A stretch of DNA of 64,000 nt from Acanthornis magna (lineage: Eukaryota > Chordata > Aves > Passeriformes > Acanthizidae): positions 248,001 to 312,000 of the forward strand of contig JAWUZG010000158.1 of assembly GCA_036785705.1 (NCBI GenBank), given 5' to 3'. The translations under genes and the position numbers were made by a program. Below, in pieces: positions 11,591 to 25,123 of this stretch (position 1 is the stretch's first letter; every line of letters begins with the position of its first letter). The notes under the pieces were generated by a model that worked only from the letters and a program-made list of their open reading frames with translations, was not told the DNA's origin and ran no database searches.

Positions 11591-14500
11591 GGATCTCAAA
11601 CAATGTCACCTTCTCTTCCCAGTCTGGTTTCTGCAGAGGTTACAGTGCCTTAACCTGTGTGCATTGCGCTGCCAGCTTTGATAGAGTGGTGTCAAGGCAG
11701 GATTGGCTTTTTTAAAAAGTACTGTGAATAACAACTGGAGCTAAAAATGGATCCAGGCACTGTGATACTGAGGGTTGCACTGTCAGGCTCCTCTTGGCTC
11801 CACAAACCAAAATGTTGGCAGGTACAGGGACAGCTGTGCCTCAGTCAGTGGCAAGAGAAAGGTAAACAACAAGATGTGGCAATGATGCCAAATCCTTCCT
11901 GTCACTTAATGTCAGAGTTTTCAGTGCCCATCCAGCTTTCATAGACCTTCCCCTCAAAGAGAAAGAGGCCTGGTTATAACCCAAGGGGCAGCACACAGAC
12001 AGGAAATGGATGGGAAAATTCCCTGTGCCAGGGGCCTCAGCAGGCTGTCCTGTCAGGGAGAGACAGCATAACCTTCCTGGAATACCTCATCCATCCCGAG
12101 TGTCCCCATGGTGCCAAAGCTGTTCCTGAGCTCTCTTGAGCTGGTGCCCATCACCTTTCACCTTCCCACCACACATGAGGTGAGGTGTGGCTCCCCCTTT
12201 TCAGTAACCTCCTCACAGGTTGGAAAGCTGCTCTTAAGTTCTTCAAATTCCATCTCCCTCGGGCTGGCCAAATCCAATTCCAACTCCAATTCCAAGTCCA
12301 ATTCCACTTCCAATTAATTCCAATTCCCCCAGCTCGTTACCACAGGATGTGCTTCAGCTCCCGACCACCTTGGCTGGCCCTTGCCTCACTCACTCCCACT
12401 GGGAATTCCTTTTCTTTGTAGGATCATCTGCCCTTGATCATATCAGCAGGTTTTCCCCATCACCTCTCCTTGCCTCGATAAGGATGTGAAACAGGACGAA
12501 TGCTGGCTCAGACCTTCAGGAAGTGGATTGGCATCACCTCCAGGTGAACATGACCCCACTGTCACCCTCAGCCTCACCAGTCCAACAGGGTTTTGTTCAT
12601 CCCCTTGTCCAGCCACTAGAGGCAAGGAAAATGACATTTACTGCCCTTCTCCTGCCCATTGAATGCTTATTAACTAAAAAAAAAGTAGTGATTTTACAGA
12701 TTCAGAAGGGTATTGTTTGTGATTATGAGTATTTCAGTGAGTCACTGACAGCTCCAGAAAAATGCAGGGTTTGGCGCTCCTGGGCTAGTGGGGACTAACC
12801 CAGCAAAGGGAAAAATTGGTCAAGTTAAAAGATAATTTTTAAAAGGCACTAATTTCATAGAGAATTATCTCTTATGAACCACAGCATGAGTAATTCTGGC
12901 ACAAAGCTCACACTTAGGACTTGATTTATGACAGATTAAGAGGTAGGAAGGTCTGTTTTGGGAAAAATGGAGGGTTTTGCTCCATCACCCGTTCTTACAA
13001 ATGCTACTTTTCCATCAAGGCATTGAAATTCCATGGGCTGAGGGAGAGGATGATGTTGAATCACTGGTGTGGGAGTCAGAGCAGTGGCTTGGGCTCTGCT
13101 CCCTGCTGCAAGGCCTGGCTGAGCAGAGGGTGAGTACAATGCAGTGCTCACTTTTTAGAGCCAGCAGGCATTAGAGTTGGACAGTACTGTCAGATTAGGA
13201 TATTTCTAGGGCTGCAGTGGAGGCAGAATTGTGAGAGAATGTTACTGTCAAAAAGCAAGAGAACAGTTGTCTCGGTGAGACAAAGTTTGAGGATATATTC
13301 TTGGAATTATGCATTGAAATTAAGCCTAAATTCTCTTTTTTTTGGTCTAGGACCAGAGTTAATTCCAGAAGCTGTGTTCCCCCTGGACTTTCCCAGGGAA
13401 AAAAGAGGAACCTTAACAAGAAATTAGGGTGAGGCACCTGGATGTGCAGGAACTGTGTAATTGCAATAAGGCACGTGGAGCCCAAGGAAGGGAAAGCTGT
13501 GCAAAGAGAATACAGGCAGAAACCCTGCTGTCCTTTGTTTCCACTCATTATGGAAAAAGAAAAATGGCAGGATGGAAATGAGAGACCAAAAGAATCTTTA
13601 TTTTAATATGAGTATAGGAATTTTTGTTCAGGATGCATAAGCATAAATTCATTTAGTGCCAGTGATTATATAGGAAATGGAGGATCACTTAACTATTTTA
13701 AAGTTCAGGATGTTGTTAAAGGGAGGAAAAGGAAAGTTCTTTCCTCCCTTTGGAGATTTTATGGGGTGGGAGGACAACAGTATAAATAGAGGTTTGATTT
13801 GAGAGACTCTAATCAGGTGCTTTATGTTAAACTGAATTGCATTTAGTAACTTCAGGTACATAAAAGAATATAAAATTCAAATGAAACATTAATGTAAGAG
13901 GCTTTTGCCACCAGAGGCTTTGCACCACAAAAAGTGCAAAGGTTAATGGCATGAGAAACAAAGGGCTCCACATCCTGATTGAACCAAACCCTCTCCAGTG
14001 TGTTTCCTGTTCTCCGTGGGGCACCATCGCTTGCGCTGGGATCTGCCAAGGTTATGGCCTTTGTTTTTAGTACCCTTTGTGATAAAAATACTCCCCTGCT
14101 CTCGTGGATGCCAAGCTCCTGGTGGAGGCTCTGGGGCTGTTTGGCACGAGGCATGGAGAATTCAGGCTTTGGCCCTGAAGCTGCAGATCCAAATGGTGTT
14201 TTCAGGGAGCAGTTGTTTGATGTGCTGCAGGAGGGGTCACTCGTGCTAACGGTGTCACCATGATCAGAGCCCTTAGAAAGAGAGGTGCAGTCAATCACTT
14301 TCCATCTCAAAACATGAAGCCTTGCTCTGCTCTCCCTAACCCCGGTGGGAGAGTGAGGAATTTTTTGCTCTGATCCAGTTTGATGACAAACTGGACCCAG
14401 TTTATAATAACACCAAGCTCTCCTCAACCCATTGCTGTACATTCATTAATCTACTTCTTGCACTGTTGCTTATTTTCAAGTGCTAATTTAGCTGTTCACT

Positions 14501-17500
14501 GTATTCTGTTGGATGGGAGTTAAAATCCACAATATCTGAAGCAAACTACTGTGGACTCATAACACAAGTAGTGAGGAATCATGAACAAAAAAATAATACA
14601 ATTGGTAACAGTAAGCTGAGTGCTCTGGGTGATTTTTTTTTTAAAAAATCAGGTTCTACTTCACTGCCAAAGCAGGGAGATTAACCTACGTGGTACAACA
14701 AGGGTTTAGTTGGCTATATTAATTTCTTTGGCTTTTCTACATGAATAATGTTAGACACTGATGGTAAAAATATATTCTGAGTCAACTTCTTTTTTGTTTT
14801 CTCCTAAATAATCTCATAAATCAATGTAAAAAACTTGAAGGCATCTGATTTATGTTCAAAGATCAAAAAGTTTCCAAACTCTATTCAGAAAGGGGTGGAA
14901 ATTAAGGGTATTGTGTGAAGTAATAGTTAGCTTTTGTCAAGCACTTTCTCTCAAAGGATTTACAATTTCCCAGGAGAAATGGAGTCAGGGAAATTAAGTG
15001 TGCCAGATATCTCAATCATCGAGTGACAAAATCAAAGCCTCTCTTAGCATGTAATACCTGAGAGTAGGGCTGCAGATGATTATAAATATATTGATAAGTT
15101 GTCAAAATAATCTGTTAACTACTACACTTGACTATTCAAGCATATTTTATTAATTCTCTACAAACCAGTAATTAAATAGATTCTTCTTTACTACTTCTTC
15201 AAGGTATTCCAGTTCTTTAAAGCACCCTTGGCTTCCTGAAGTGCCTGTTGATAACCCTTTGATCTGCCCTACAGAAATCTGAATGCTGCTAAGTGTTCCT
15301 GTGCTACAGAGACACATTTTGGGAGATAGCTCCAAGCACAGGGGGGTGGCTGTGCATCGAAAGCCTTCCCAAACAGATGAGTTTGTGTGGCAGTGAGAAA
15401 CAAACACATTCGCAGTGCTCCTCTGCATGGAAACAATCAGGTGTCAGTTTTTCATGATCTCATACATAGAGACAGGTACAAAACACGGCACTTGGAGCGC
15501 CTCCACAAGGTGACAGTGCACCAGTTCCTGGTGCAAAGCATCCTCAGTGTCTGCAGCTGCTGGGCCCAAAAGAAAGGAGCTGAGGTTATTTTCCTGCCCC
15601 GTTCCCCTCTGAGGTTTGCATACTCTTAAACTGTGGGGTTTTTGATGTTTCAATAATGTTCTCTTTCTGGAGGGCACCACTGTGTCTCTTCAGTTTTCTC
15701 TGAGCTTATTGCAGCTGCCCATGAGAGAAAGTGTTCCTTTTGTACTGTCTGGACCTGCAAGGAAGATTCCCAATGGTGCCTGAAACAGAGGCCAAAACAC
15801 ATTAGGAGTATAAAATGTGGACAAATATATTCAAGGCCTTCGAGGTACATCCAGGCAAGCAAAGTCCCCCTCAGGGACGACACCCAAAATGGACACTGAA
15901 TCATGAGCCCATCACCTTTGATAAGTTCTGTCCATTAGCACATTGGCCCTTAATTCTCCAATCGCACCCTCAGGTGATGATGTTCACCACCCCAGGCCTG
16001 CTCCCCCCATCTCACTGTTGTTTACATATTTTCGGGCCCTAAGACAAGGAATATGTCCTTGAATCTGTGTTCAGAGAGCCTTGTTTGGCCAAAGGTGCTG
16101 GGAGCAGAGGATTTTAGCACTTTGTAAGAAACGCAGATCTACAGCAAGTTACAGGTATATGAAGAGTGAAAAACTAGAAATACTGAAGGCATCACCAGGA
16201 GGGTGGCTATGGACAGGGAAAAATAATTGCAGTAAAGCTGTCTGGCTTGAACAAAGATCCAGCCCCTGCCCATTTGCTGGCAGCTCTGCTGATATCCTGG
16301 GACAAGGGCTGTGCACTCCTGCTCAGCGCACAGGGCATGCCGGGCAGGAGGCAGCACTCCTCAGAGGGCAGCAGCACACACTGCTGGGAAGGCGTGTGTG
16401 AAACTGCTCATAATTCAAACAGACCTTTGGAAGGCTCCTCCAGGCTTCCAGAAGAGGAAGGAGATCCCCTGTGGGTGCAGGTGGAGCAGGTGCTGGGTGC
16501 AGGTGCAGCCTGGGGCAGCACTGAGCAGCTCTGAAAGCTCCACCAGCACAAATCAGTTCCCACCTAACCTCTGCATCTTTGCCTTCCTAGCCCTGCTCTG
16601 TTCCTTCACAAAAATATTTCTGCATCGAAGGCAGGACAAGGCAGGGCACAGAAGTACCTTGGCTCCAGCACAGAGAAGACAGATTTGTTCTACAAGCTTT
16701 GTCACCTGAAAAAATTTGCAGTTTTCTTTGGTAACAAATAACACATGGAGCAACAGGAAATCTGCCAAGCGTGGCAGAGGCTGTAAGTCACCACTAACAG
16801 GGACACTTTATCAGTGACAAGTCATGAAGAGAAGGAAACACAGCCACTGTGGCCCCACTGCATGTGAGCTCAAGGCTTGAGAGACGTGTAGAACCCACAG
16901 AATTCATAAAGATTGAAAGCAATGTGTTAAACCCAGCAACAACACAAGTGCTTAAGTCCAGGCTTATTCTAATGCAGGGCGCTAGAGAGCCTGAACCACA
17001 GGGGACCAGGTGCAAACCACTCAGGTATTGCTGCCCTATTTTGGAGAAATACATCCCAGTCTTTGCAATCCGTAATTTTATGCCATCAGAGCTGGGCTTT
17101 CTTTGCAGAGAATGAAGAGCATTGGATAGCAGATAAAGTGTTTGTGGGAAGGAAGCTTATGAAATGGAGGAGCAAAAGACATTTTCATTAAGAATTGCAT
17201 TCCTAAGGAGCATCCTGAACTCGGGCTGGGAATGGCTGAATGTGGGGAACAGCTCTGTTGATAGTGCACCGAGCAGATAGAGCCCTTCATTTCATGAGAA
17301 GCTTGTTCCAGTGAAGTCCAAGTAAGAGTGTGAGGAGCCCTTGACTAGGATTGAAGCAGCACATCCAAAGTCTTGCCCCTTAGCAGCAGCACTAAAAATA
17401 TAATATATAAATACGTTCAGTATGTGTTGAGTTTACAGAGAACTTGCACTGAGTGCTATTTGTGGTGCTCGGGTGCAAATTCCTGCTCCTGTTCCATGGC

Positions 17501-20500
17501 AGTTCTGAGTGGAACAGGGAGCACTGGGAAATACAGGTCGTCCCATGAGGGACATCTCATCAGACATCAAGGAGGGGACCCAAACGCTGAGGCGGTGGGA
17601 GTAAAAGAGTAGAGGTGCCTCTAAATCCTCCTTGTGGAATTTTCTGATTTTCTGATGTGTCTGCGGGGGTGAAGAGCTGCAGCAGCATCACTTTTGCTGA
17701 TCTGGTGAGTAGTTAAAACCTGAGGAAGAGGCATTTCAAACCTCAATCCAGCATTGGCAAACTGGGAATTTCTTGACTCTGCCTTGCAGCCAGAAGAGTT
17801 GACTGATTACTGGGGCTTAGAACAGCACTGATACCAGAATGGAGTGGTTGCATTAGACCCATTTAGAGAGAGCCACTAGACAGTTTTTTCAGTTGGAAAG
17901 AACTGGAAATTGGTAATTACTTTGGCTTTATCCAGAAGTGTAATGTATTTAATTCTTTCCCAGTGCCAGACCAGGCGGTCAGTAATTACACTAATAGTGT
18001 TATCTCCCTTATTAAAGAATGTCTTATCTAAGTAATGTTACTAATTTATATGCATCTGGTATAATTTGAGCTTTCAGGACTTTATGATCATATATATGGT
18101 TTTGTCTTTCTTTTGATTCTTCCTGACTCCTTAGACGTAATGTCTTTCTTGGCTGACAAAATTCCATTTTTATCTCCAGGTTTGAACTGGTTTTTAGCAA
18201 CAAGGGTGAGTTATAGTTCTAAGCAGAGTGTGAGTCTGACCCAAGAGTTCTGGCCCTCCCCAGATCTGTGCTAAAAATGGAGGCTGCTCCGGTTGTGCAA
18301 TATCATCATGCATCACATGGTGCTCCCAACATTCCACTTCAGGCGTGTAAGCAAGGTTTTCATTTGAGCTGTTTCAAGTTTGCTCAGAATCTTAATATTT
18401 CTTGGATTATTTTTTAAATAAAGGAACTGTTGTGACAGCTTGTACTGAGCTATCTACAAAAGTTATTTCTCTTTCACTTGGGTTTGCACTTGGATTTTCT
18501 TGTTGTGCTGATTTGTGACATGTTTGGGTTTAATGATGATACTTACCATGAACTTGTCACCTTTTATCCAAGAGTTTTTCCTTTGTAGCTCTCCAGGCTT
18601 TTTGAGTGCATTTGCTGAACTGTGAGATTGAAATTCAAATTACTTCAATGCCTTTTATAACCCTTGCAAGTATTAATTATATTTCTTAATTATCTTTTTC
18701 AGTATTTAGGCAGTAATTTCACAGATTGGGAAAGAGATTTTTCAAAAAGAAAGTCTTGCTTATACAATACAGCTTGTTGTTTCTTTCTCCATAGGAATTT
18801 AGTTTTTATTGAAGTCATTAAAACCATTAATTTTTGATTGAAAGAGCTACACTTGGATCTTTCAGAAATGCACCTGCCCTGTCCCGTGGGCATTACAGAT
18901 CACTCCTCTCATTTGCCTGTTTTCCCACGGGCTCTGGCCACCCTTTGGCTACCAGGGGACAGTGGCATACCCTAATCCCAACACCTTTTAAGTTATTACT
19001 GTAAACAATGATTGTACCCATTAAAAATTCCTCTTAATCTGCCTGGTTCTCTGCAGGAGTGAAGCTGTGTAGTCAAAATGCTGTAACACATCCCCATTCC
19101 CACGGCAGCCTGCTTGCTCTGGCTTGATTATTATTTACAGACAGCTTTTAGAGAAGTGTGCTACTCCAGTGAGTGTCTCCAGTTCTCAAGTGAGATCTCT
19201 TTTTTACTGAGAGAATTTAGATAAACATTCACTGTGTAATGAAATATCCACAATTTTCACTGGAGTAAAAGGACTACATTTAGTCATAATTATGCTGTAC
19301 TTTGGGCCATATGCAAGATCCTCATTCAATTGAGAGTGTGAATTAAAGGGGAATCTTTTTGCTTTGGAAAGAATGACCCAAATTCCAGATCATTCCTTGG
19401 GGATGCTCCCATTCCCTCCCACCCCATTCACCATGAAAAATATTGAAGTTTCAGTTTCATCCTGCTGAAGGGAAGAAGGGAAATGATTAGGACTAGAGGA
19501 AAAGGATTGGATTTGGAGCCAGGGTGGGGGGACATTTCTCATCAGCTCAACAGGAAATTCTGGTAGAAATTGCTGAAATAAAAAACTTAAGGGACCTTTG
19601 GGGCAAGCCAAGACCAGCAATCAGAGAAAGGGCGGCAAGTGCAGCACCACAGACCTGGGAGGTTTCCGGAATTCCTAATCCCATCTTTGTCCAAATAGTT
19701 TCGATGAAAATTTCTTTGTGGAGCCTCCAGGGACAGCTCTCCAGGAGGCTCATCCTCATGCAGCAGCGAGCAGGACACAGCTATGGGGACACCGTGGAGA
19801 GCTGGCCCTACCTGAGGGTCTCTGCTCAGCTCCAACTTTGCCCCCTCCAGAAGGGAAATAACACTTGGATTCATTTATTCCTCGCTCAGGAAGCCGTGGG
19901 GACTTGACCCCAGGCACCCTGAGACTCAGAACATCCTTCCTTTCCAGATATTGTGCTTCCAACGTGGTGCCAGAGACAGGCGAGAAAGCAAAATTCCAAG
20001 CTCTTCTTTAAAAAACAGGAAAAATGGGCTTCCCTGTGTCAAACCAAGTGTTCCTTGTCCTGAGGGGAGGAATTAACTTTTCTGTGTTGGTTCAACTTTG
20101 CCTCGTCATCAAACTGGAAATCCTGGGAAAGCTGAGTTACATCTATAGAGAAAGGACTAATAAAAATGTGCATTTACTTTTAACACATAGCAGTAGTTTC
20201 ACTTTTCCTGGGATACTGATAGCCTGTCAGTGGAAAATGTAGGCTTGGACAGCCTGGGTATGATTTATCTTCCTATGAAACCTGGCATGAATTTCCCAAA
20301 CACTTCTAGTTCATGATAATACATCTTTTATTTCACTTCCTTCCATTGTTAGACAGAAAACATCACCTGATGAGTGGCCACAAAACACAGTGTGAAAAGT
20401 TCTCCAACCCAATTTTTACTAGGCACAAGTGAAAACAAAAATGTTTTAAGAGTTGGGTCATGTTGGAAATATTCATTTTACATGTGTTCATCAAATATGG

Positions 20501-21274
20501 CACTGAAGCCACCAAATTCAGCCATGGAATGTACCCTTCTTAGTGCTCTTTAGGATCAGCAATCACCGAGTGTTCTTCCAGCTCTGACAGCTAAGTTTTA
20601 AACAAGAGAATAATAAAAGTTGAAGAATTAATTAATTCTGTTTAATTAATTAAGAGAGCATTACTATATTAAAATAAATACAAAAATCAAACCCCGAGTA
20701 TCTGAATTCTCAGCATTTTAATTGCCACAGGGATGATTATGATGACCCAGAAGCTTTAAACTTTTGAGGACAGAGCAGTAGGGTATTCTTAAAAACCATT
20801 TCCCACCTGCTGTGCTGGTAGTTCCTACAGACTACACAAAAAAGTCCTTAAACACCAATCAACCAAAGAGTATAAATGAGTCTGTATAAATGTAGAAAGG
20901 AAAAGAAATGCAGTGATGCCTTATCTGTCCCGAGTTATTGGGTGTAACAAAACTCCTCCCACATTTGCACAGCTCAAACCTTTTTTTATTTATCTTACTT
21001 TCATTCAGCAAAGCATAAAAGCTGGGATGACACAAGAAAGTGCACAAGAAACCTGGAAGGCAGGCATTCCCTGAACTAACAGTTTGGAGATTCTGACTGA
21101 CGTGGACTGCAGGACCAAGCTATGTCTCTGTCTTAAAAGGAAGTTGGTTTTGGCAGCGGCTGCTGAACTCTGAGGAGGCTGATGATGATATTCTGCTCTT
21201 GAATACAAATAACATTCAGACCCAGCAGGTCAAACTACCCTATTTCTGTTAAAAGGAAGGTTATAGAAATATTC
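11591..21274. other. Intergenic, no gene recognised
   Basis: About 9.7 kb of mostly AT-rich sequence. The only structure recognised is the short CCAATT-type repeat annotated separately. Open frames up to about 196 codons (minus strand, 13.85-14.44 kb) and 132 codons (plus strand, 16.3-16.7 kb) resemble no protein family I know. AT-rich, TAATTA-containing tracts, for example 17.93-18.07 kb, may be regulatory, but this is untested. Confidence 0.4.
12271..12328. repeat. Degenerate hexanucleotide repeat (AATTCC-type)
   Basis: About nine imperfect CCAATT/CCAACT/CCAAGT units with one ATTAATTCC interruption. It is a short interrupted microsatellite. Confidence 0.85.
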
Positions 21275-21279
21275 CCATT

Positions 21280-21937
21280 TGTCTTGGTTTGAAAGACAGA
21301 TGTCTGCCAAGGAAGGCAGGAACCTCCCCTGGAATAGGGAATATGACCCCTTTTCCTTCCGAATTATTATAACTTTGAAATCAAGGGGCTCTCAAGTAAA
21401 AGATATGGGAAAAAAGGAATAACAGTTCTTTACTAATATTTAGAGCAAGGCAATAATACAGAAACAACGGTTTAAACTGACAAAGTCAGAATCCAACCTG
21501 CACCCTGTTAGGGTGGTGGGAGCAGTCCAGTTAAAAATGGTGGCTGCAGTCCCGTTAGAGTGATGGATGTGGTCTTGTTGAAGTAGTGATCTTGTGGAAA
21601 GGTCTCGTTGGTCTCTGGAGGTCCAGTGCTGGTTCTTGAGCTCTTCTCCTCTGGGAATCCATCGGAGAAGGTAGCCTGGTGTTCCAGAGTCTCAGCTTCC
21701 ATGCAGGTAGGAATGTCCGGTTCCTCCCCTCTGGGCAGGGCATCTCACAATGGCTGATGTAATCTTACGAGTCACTCCCAGAGCCCTTGATGGCCCATGA
21801 GCAGAGGTAGCCCCGATGGTGTTAGCAGGGCTGGGTCATGCTGAACACAAAGAACACTGCCCCACCTGTTTTAACAGCTTATGGAGATGGCAATAGAATA
21901 CATACTCTTGGTTACACCTTCCATGTAACCTAAGACA
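21280..21937 (-). mobile_element. Solo endogenous-retrovirus LTR with target-site duplication
   Basis: The 658-bp block has inverted termini TGTCTT and AAGACA and is flanked by five-base repeats CCATT (21275-21279) and CCGTT (21938-21942), which differ at one base. That is the signature of an LTR element with 5-bp target duplication. No internal retroviral region adjoins either side, so it is a solo LTR left by recombination between the two LTRs. The minus orientation is favoured, because read that way the end carrying TGTCTTAGG resembles a U3 start, and an AGTAAA polyadenylation-like signal lies about 150 bases before the far end. The family resembles passerine LTRs. The orientation is less certain than the element itself. 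Confidence 0.8.
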
Positions 21938-21942
21938 CCGTT

Positions 21943-24420
21943 ACAGCATTTCCAGTAGCCACCTCTGTAGGAAGGGAACAAAGCTGGTTCACAGTGAGTG
22001 AAAGAGGAGCTGAAAGCCCAGATCAGCTGCAGGGCCTGACTGGGATCCATGAACAGAAACACAAGCTCAGTCACTGAGCCCTGTCTCAAGCAGAGCTCCT
22101 TCTGCAGCCACCGGCGTTGGAACTTGGTAAAAATGGGTAATTGTAATGCCAGGTCTAATAGTGCTTGTTATATTATCTACTACATTAAATCCCTGACAAA
22201 TATTTAATGGGATTCAATCTGTCTTCTGCTCTAGATTTATATAGCACTGCGAGGGCATAAACTTCATTAAAGCTCTGTGTTACAGATATTTGAATCCTAA
22301 CTAGGAAGTCTCATTTTCCAACATCGCATCAGTTCTACCTTCTCTATTTTACTCTATTCAATCATCACTTCCCATTAATTTATATTTTTACTCACTTTCC
22401 TTAGCTTTAGCTACTTCTCAGGTACTTATTTCAGCATCTCTGTACTCAGGTTCCAATGCCATGCTTTATGTACAGGACTCACTCCGTGCCTAGCAAGGAG
22501 CTGTATTTCCTCAGTAACTGTTAAAATCAATGAGACTTGACAGATTCAGTGCAAAAGGGAACTGTGTTTCTTACAGGATTATATTCACAGAACACAGAAC
22601 TCTGTGTATGAGTTTATGGCTAAGTACAGACAGATTCTCCTGTAAAAATCGGAAATAAGAAGGAAAACTTATCTCCCCTCATTTCCTGCTCTAGTCAGCA
22701 AAATCCAGCATTAACTTATGAAAAGACACATATTTCCCTTCTCTCTGTTTTGTCCTACTAAATTAATACATGCACCTATTATGATTCTTGCCTAATTGCA
22801 AACAGACAAGGCATCTTCTCTCCCTTGGGCCACGCTGAAACCCAACGTCCTCTGCAGGTACACTGTGATTGTGTGGCTTTTTGCAAACAGCTGTTCCCTT
22901 CTCTGCCTGTGCCTCGAGCCAAAAAGGAACCACAGAGCTTGTGTTCAGAAGCTGGATGGAAATATTCAACAGATGCTTCACAACTCCGCAGCCAAGCTCG
23001 CAGTTGTGCGCTATTGGAGTAAACATGCCTGGTAAAATCAATGCATAATTAATTGATTTGCTCACTCCAAACTTCAGTGCTGATTGGAACGGCCCCCAGT
23101 TATGTAGATTTTTTGCTACCAGCTGTGGCTTAAAGGAAATTAGTTTAGCCTGTGTGAATATATATTATTTAGTAAGGTCAGGTGTTGTGCCGTGGATTCA
23201 TCTTCTGTAAACCACTCATTATCTGTGCATTGTTTGCACTCGGAACTGAAGGAGATTATAAGTTTTTCCTTCTTATGGTAAATTTTTTCTTTCTTTCGCC
23301 CAGCCCTCCCTCAACTCCTTTTATCTTCCAATTTCATTCTTACCTTTAGATAAATTTTTGCAGTTGCTCCTTCAGTGGCTGGAATTTACCTGCAGATGTA
23401 AAAGCATAGTAGAAACTCAGTGATGACCCTGAGATATGACACATAGGAACCCTCTCTATAACCATGATATAATCACTATAACTGCATATATCAACGTAAA
23501 GCAATAGAAATATCACATTGCCGTTTTTTCCATGGTTCATAGCATCTTTTTTTATTTTTTTAAAGTGCAGAGCATAAGCTTCAAACACACCAGGCTTCAC
23601 AACATTTGTACTAATGCTGCCAAGCCACTCTCTAAAATATTTTATGAACCATGAGAACATTTTAATCTGTTGGCATTTCCTTAATTAAGACAGTTTTACT
23701 GCTGCCTGAAACAGAGGTGTTACATTAGCTGAGTATCTCTGCACTGTGTAAATTACGGCATCTGTCTTCTAAATAGAAGTTTGCATTATGCATTGAGGAA
23801 TGAACTGGTGTGCATTTAATTTAAATCTATGATCAGAGTTTTTTGAAAATTAATATCTACCTTTCTAGGAGATTTCCATTATGTTAAATTACGTTTTAAA
23901 AGGCGCATTATGTGAGTAATGTTAGTGCATATCGATTTATAACATTAGCATTTCCTGCCACAATGGAGCCCTTGAAAACATCCACTGAAAAAACATGGAT
24001 TGCTACGATTTACTGCTTTGTTGAAATTCTAAGAAATGCTGCTCAGGTAGAAATACTTTTTACCTTACTGTGTCAAACTGCACAATACAACAAATTCATT
24101 TGCTGTGATTGTATATACCAGTGGTGAGTTAGGTCAAATTATTCATACATATCATGCATATAAAATTTAATGACTTTCAGGATCCTGCATTTTCCCCTAA
24201 TAACACACATAAATATTACATATTCCCATCCTAAGATATTTACTGCTTACAGCAGGTAGAGGAACTATTCTGCAGAAAGCCAAGGATTTGTGCTTTTAGA
24301 AAGGTGTAAGAGCTCTTATATAGAGGATTTTTAAAATAAGAATTAAGCGATGATTTCCAGACCCTTGGGATTGCTATGGATATAGCAGTGCATCCATACA
24401 GAAGATACTGCGGTGGAGGA
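21943..24420. other. Intergenic AT-rich region, no gene recognised
   Basis: Long AT-rich stretches (22.13-22.78 kb and 23.0-24.3 kb) contain TAATTA, TTTAAT and similar homeodomain-type cores, and few simple repeats or recognisable transposons. This appearance is compatible with conserved enhancers, but conservation cannot be judged from one sequence. Confidence 0.35.
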
Positions 24421-24733
24421 AGGGTCAGCTCTTGAACTGTTTAGAGCAGAAGTGAGGTCCCTTAGCTGAAAGGCAGCTTATAAAGCCCAATAATTTATTG
24501 TTTTAGCACTGATAGAAGTGTGAGTGTGTCCTGAAGCAACTCCTGCATGACAAGATCAGGAGCTCTTCCCGCGATCAGAGTTCTGGGGGCCGAAGGGACA
24601 GGGCCACAGCACCGCGTTACAAACCAGCACTCCATCACAGGAAAGGTCAGCGATCCTCTGTGAGGGCTTGGAGATTTCCAGATCCTGAGCACAGCAGAGG
24701 CAGCAGAAGGGAAAGGCACTGAGATGCTGAGCC

Positions 24734-24739
24734 TTTATT
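24734..24739 (-). promoter_or_regulatory. AATAAA polyadenylation-like signal in putative LTR
   Basis: TTTATT on the plus strand reads AATAAA on the minus strand, about 255 bases downstream of the nearest CCAAT box in that orientation. That spacing suits the R region of an LTR. Confidence 0.3.
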
Positions 24740-24990
24740 CAGCACTTGGGAGCTACCGGAACAATTGGGGCTGTTAAACTCTGCACCAACAGCTCTGCTC
24801 CATACCTGGAGTGCTCCCAGGGAGCCACTGGGAGGGAATTGATGTGTCCTGCGGCGGTGCCTGAAAGCATCTCGGAGCAGCCGAGAGGGCCCCACAGCAG
24901 CAGCAAACTGCTGGGACAGCTCTGAGGTGCGAAACACCCCTGAGGTTGGTTGGGTGGTCTCTCCCTAGTTATGCTAATCCTGCTATGTTG

Positions 24991-25123
24991 ATTGGTTGTT
25001 GCTGTGTCCCTGACTCCGCCCTTCCCTTCCCCTCATTGGTTCTCATTGTATCACACACTCCACCCCTCCCTTCTTCCCATTGGTTGTCATTGTATTTCCC
25101 CGCCTCCTCCCCAACCCTATTGG
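24991..25123. repeat. 44-bp phased repeat carrying CCAAT and GC boxes
   Basis: Successive ATTGG boxes are 44, 44 and 40 bases apart. Units 2 and 3 share ATTGGTT, then CATTGTAT, then pyrimidine-rich CCTCC sequence. Unit 1 keeps the ends of this pattern with a diverged middle. This is an imperfect tandem array, like the duplicated enhancer units seen in retroviral U3 regions. Confidence 0.75.

Noticed and set aside
13852..14442. 196-codon minus-strand frame
   Set aside because: No recognisable motif, no supporting splice context. Treated as chance.
19524..19907. 127-codon plus-strand frame with Trp/Gln content, considered as a retroviral remnant
   Set aside because: No recognisable retroviral motif and no LTR nearby.
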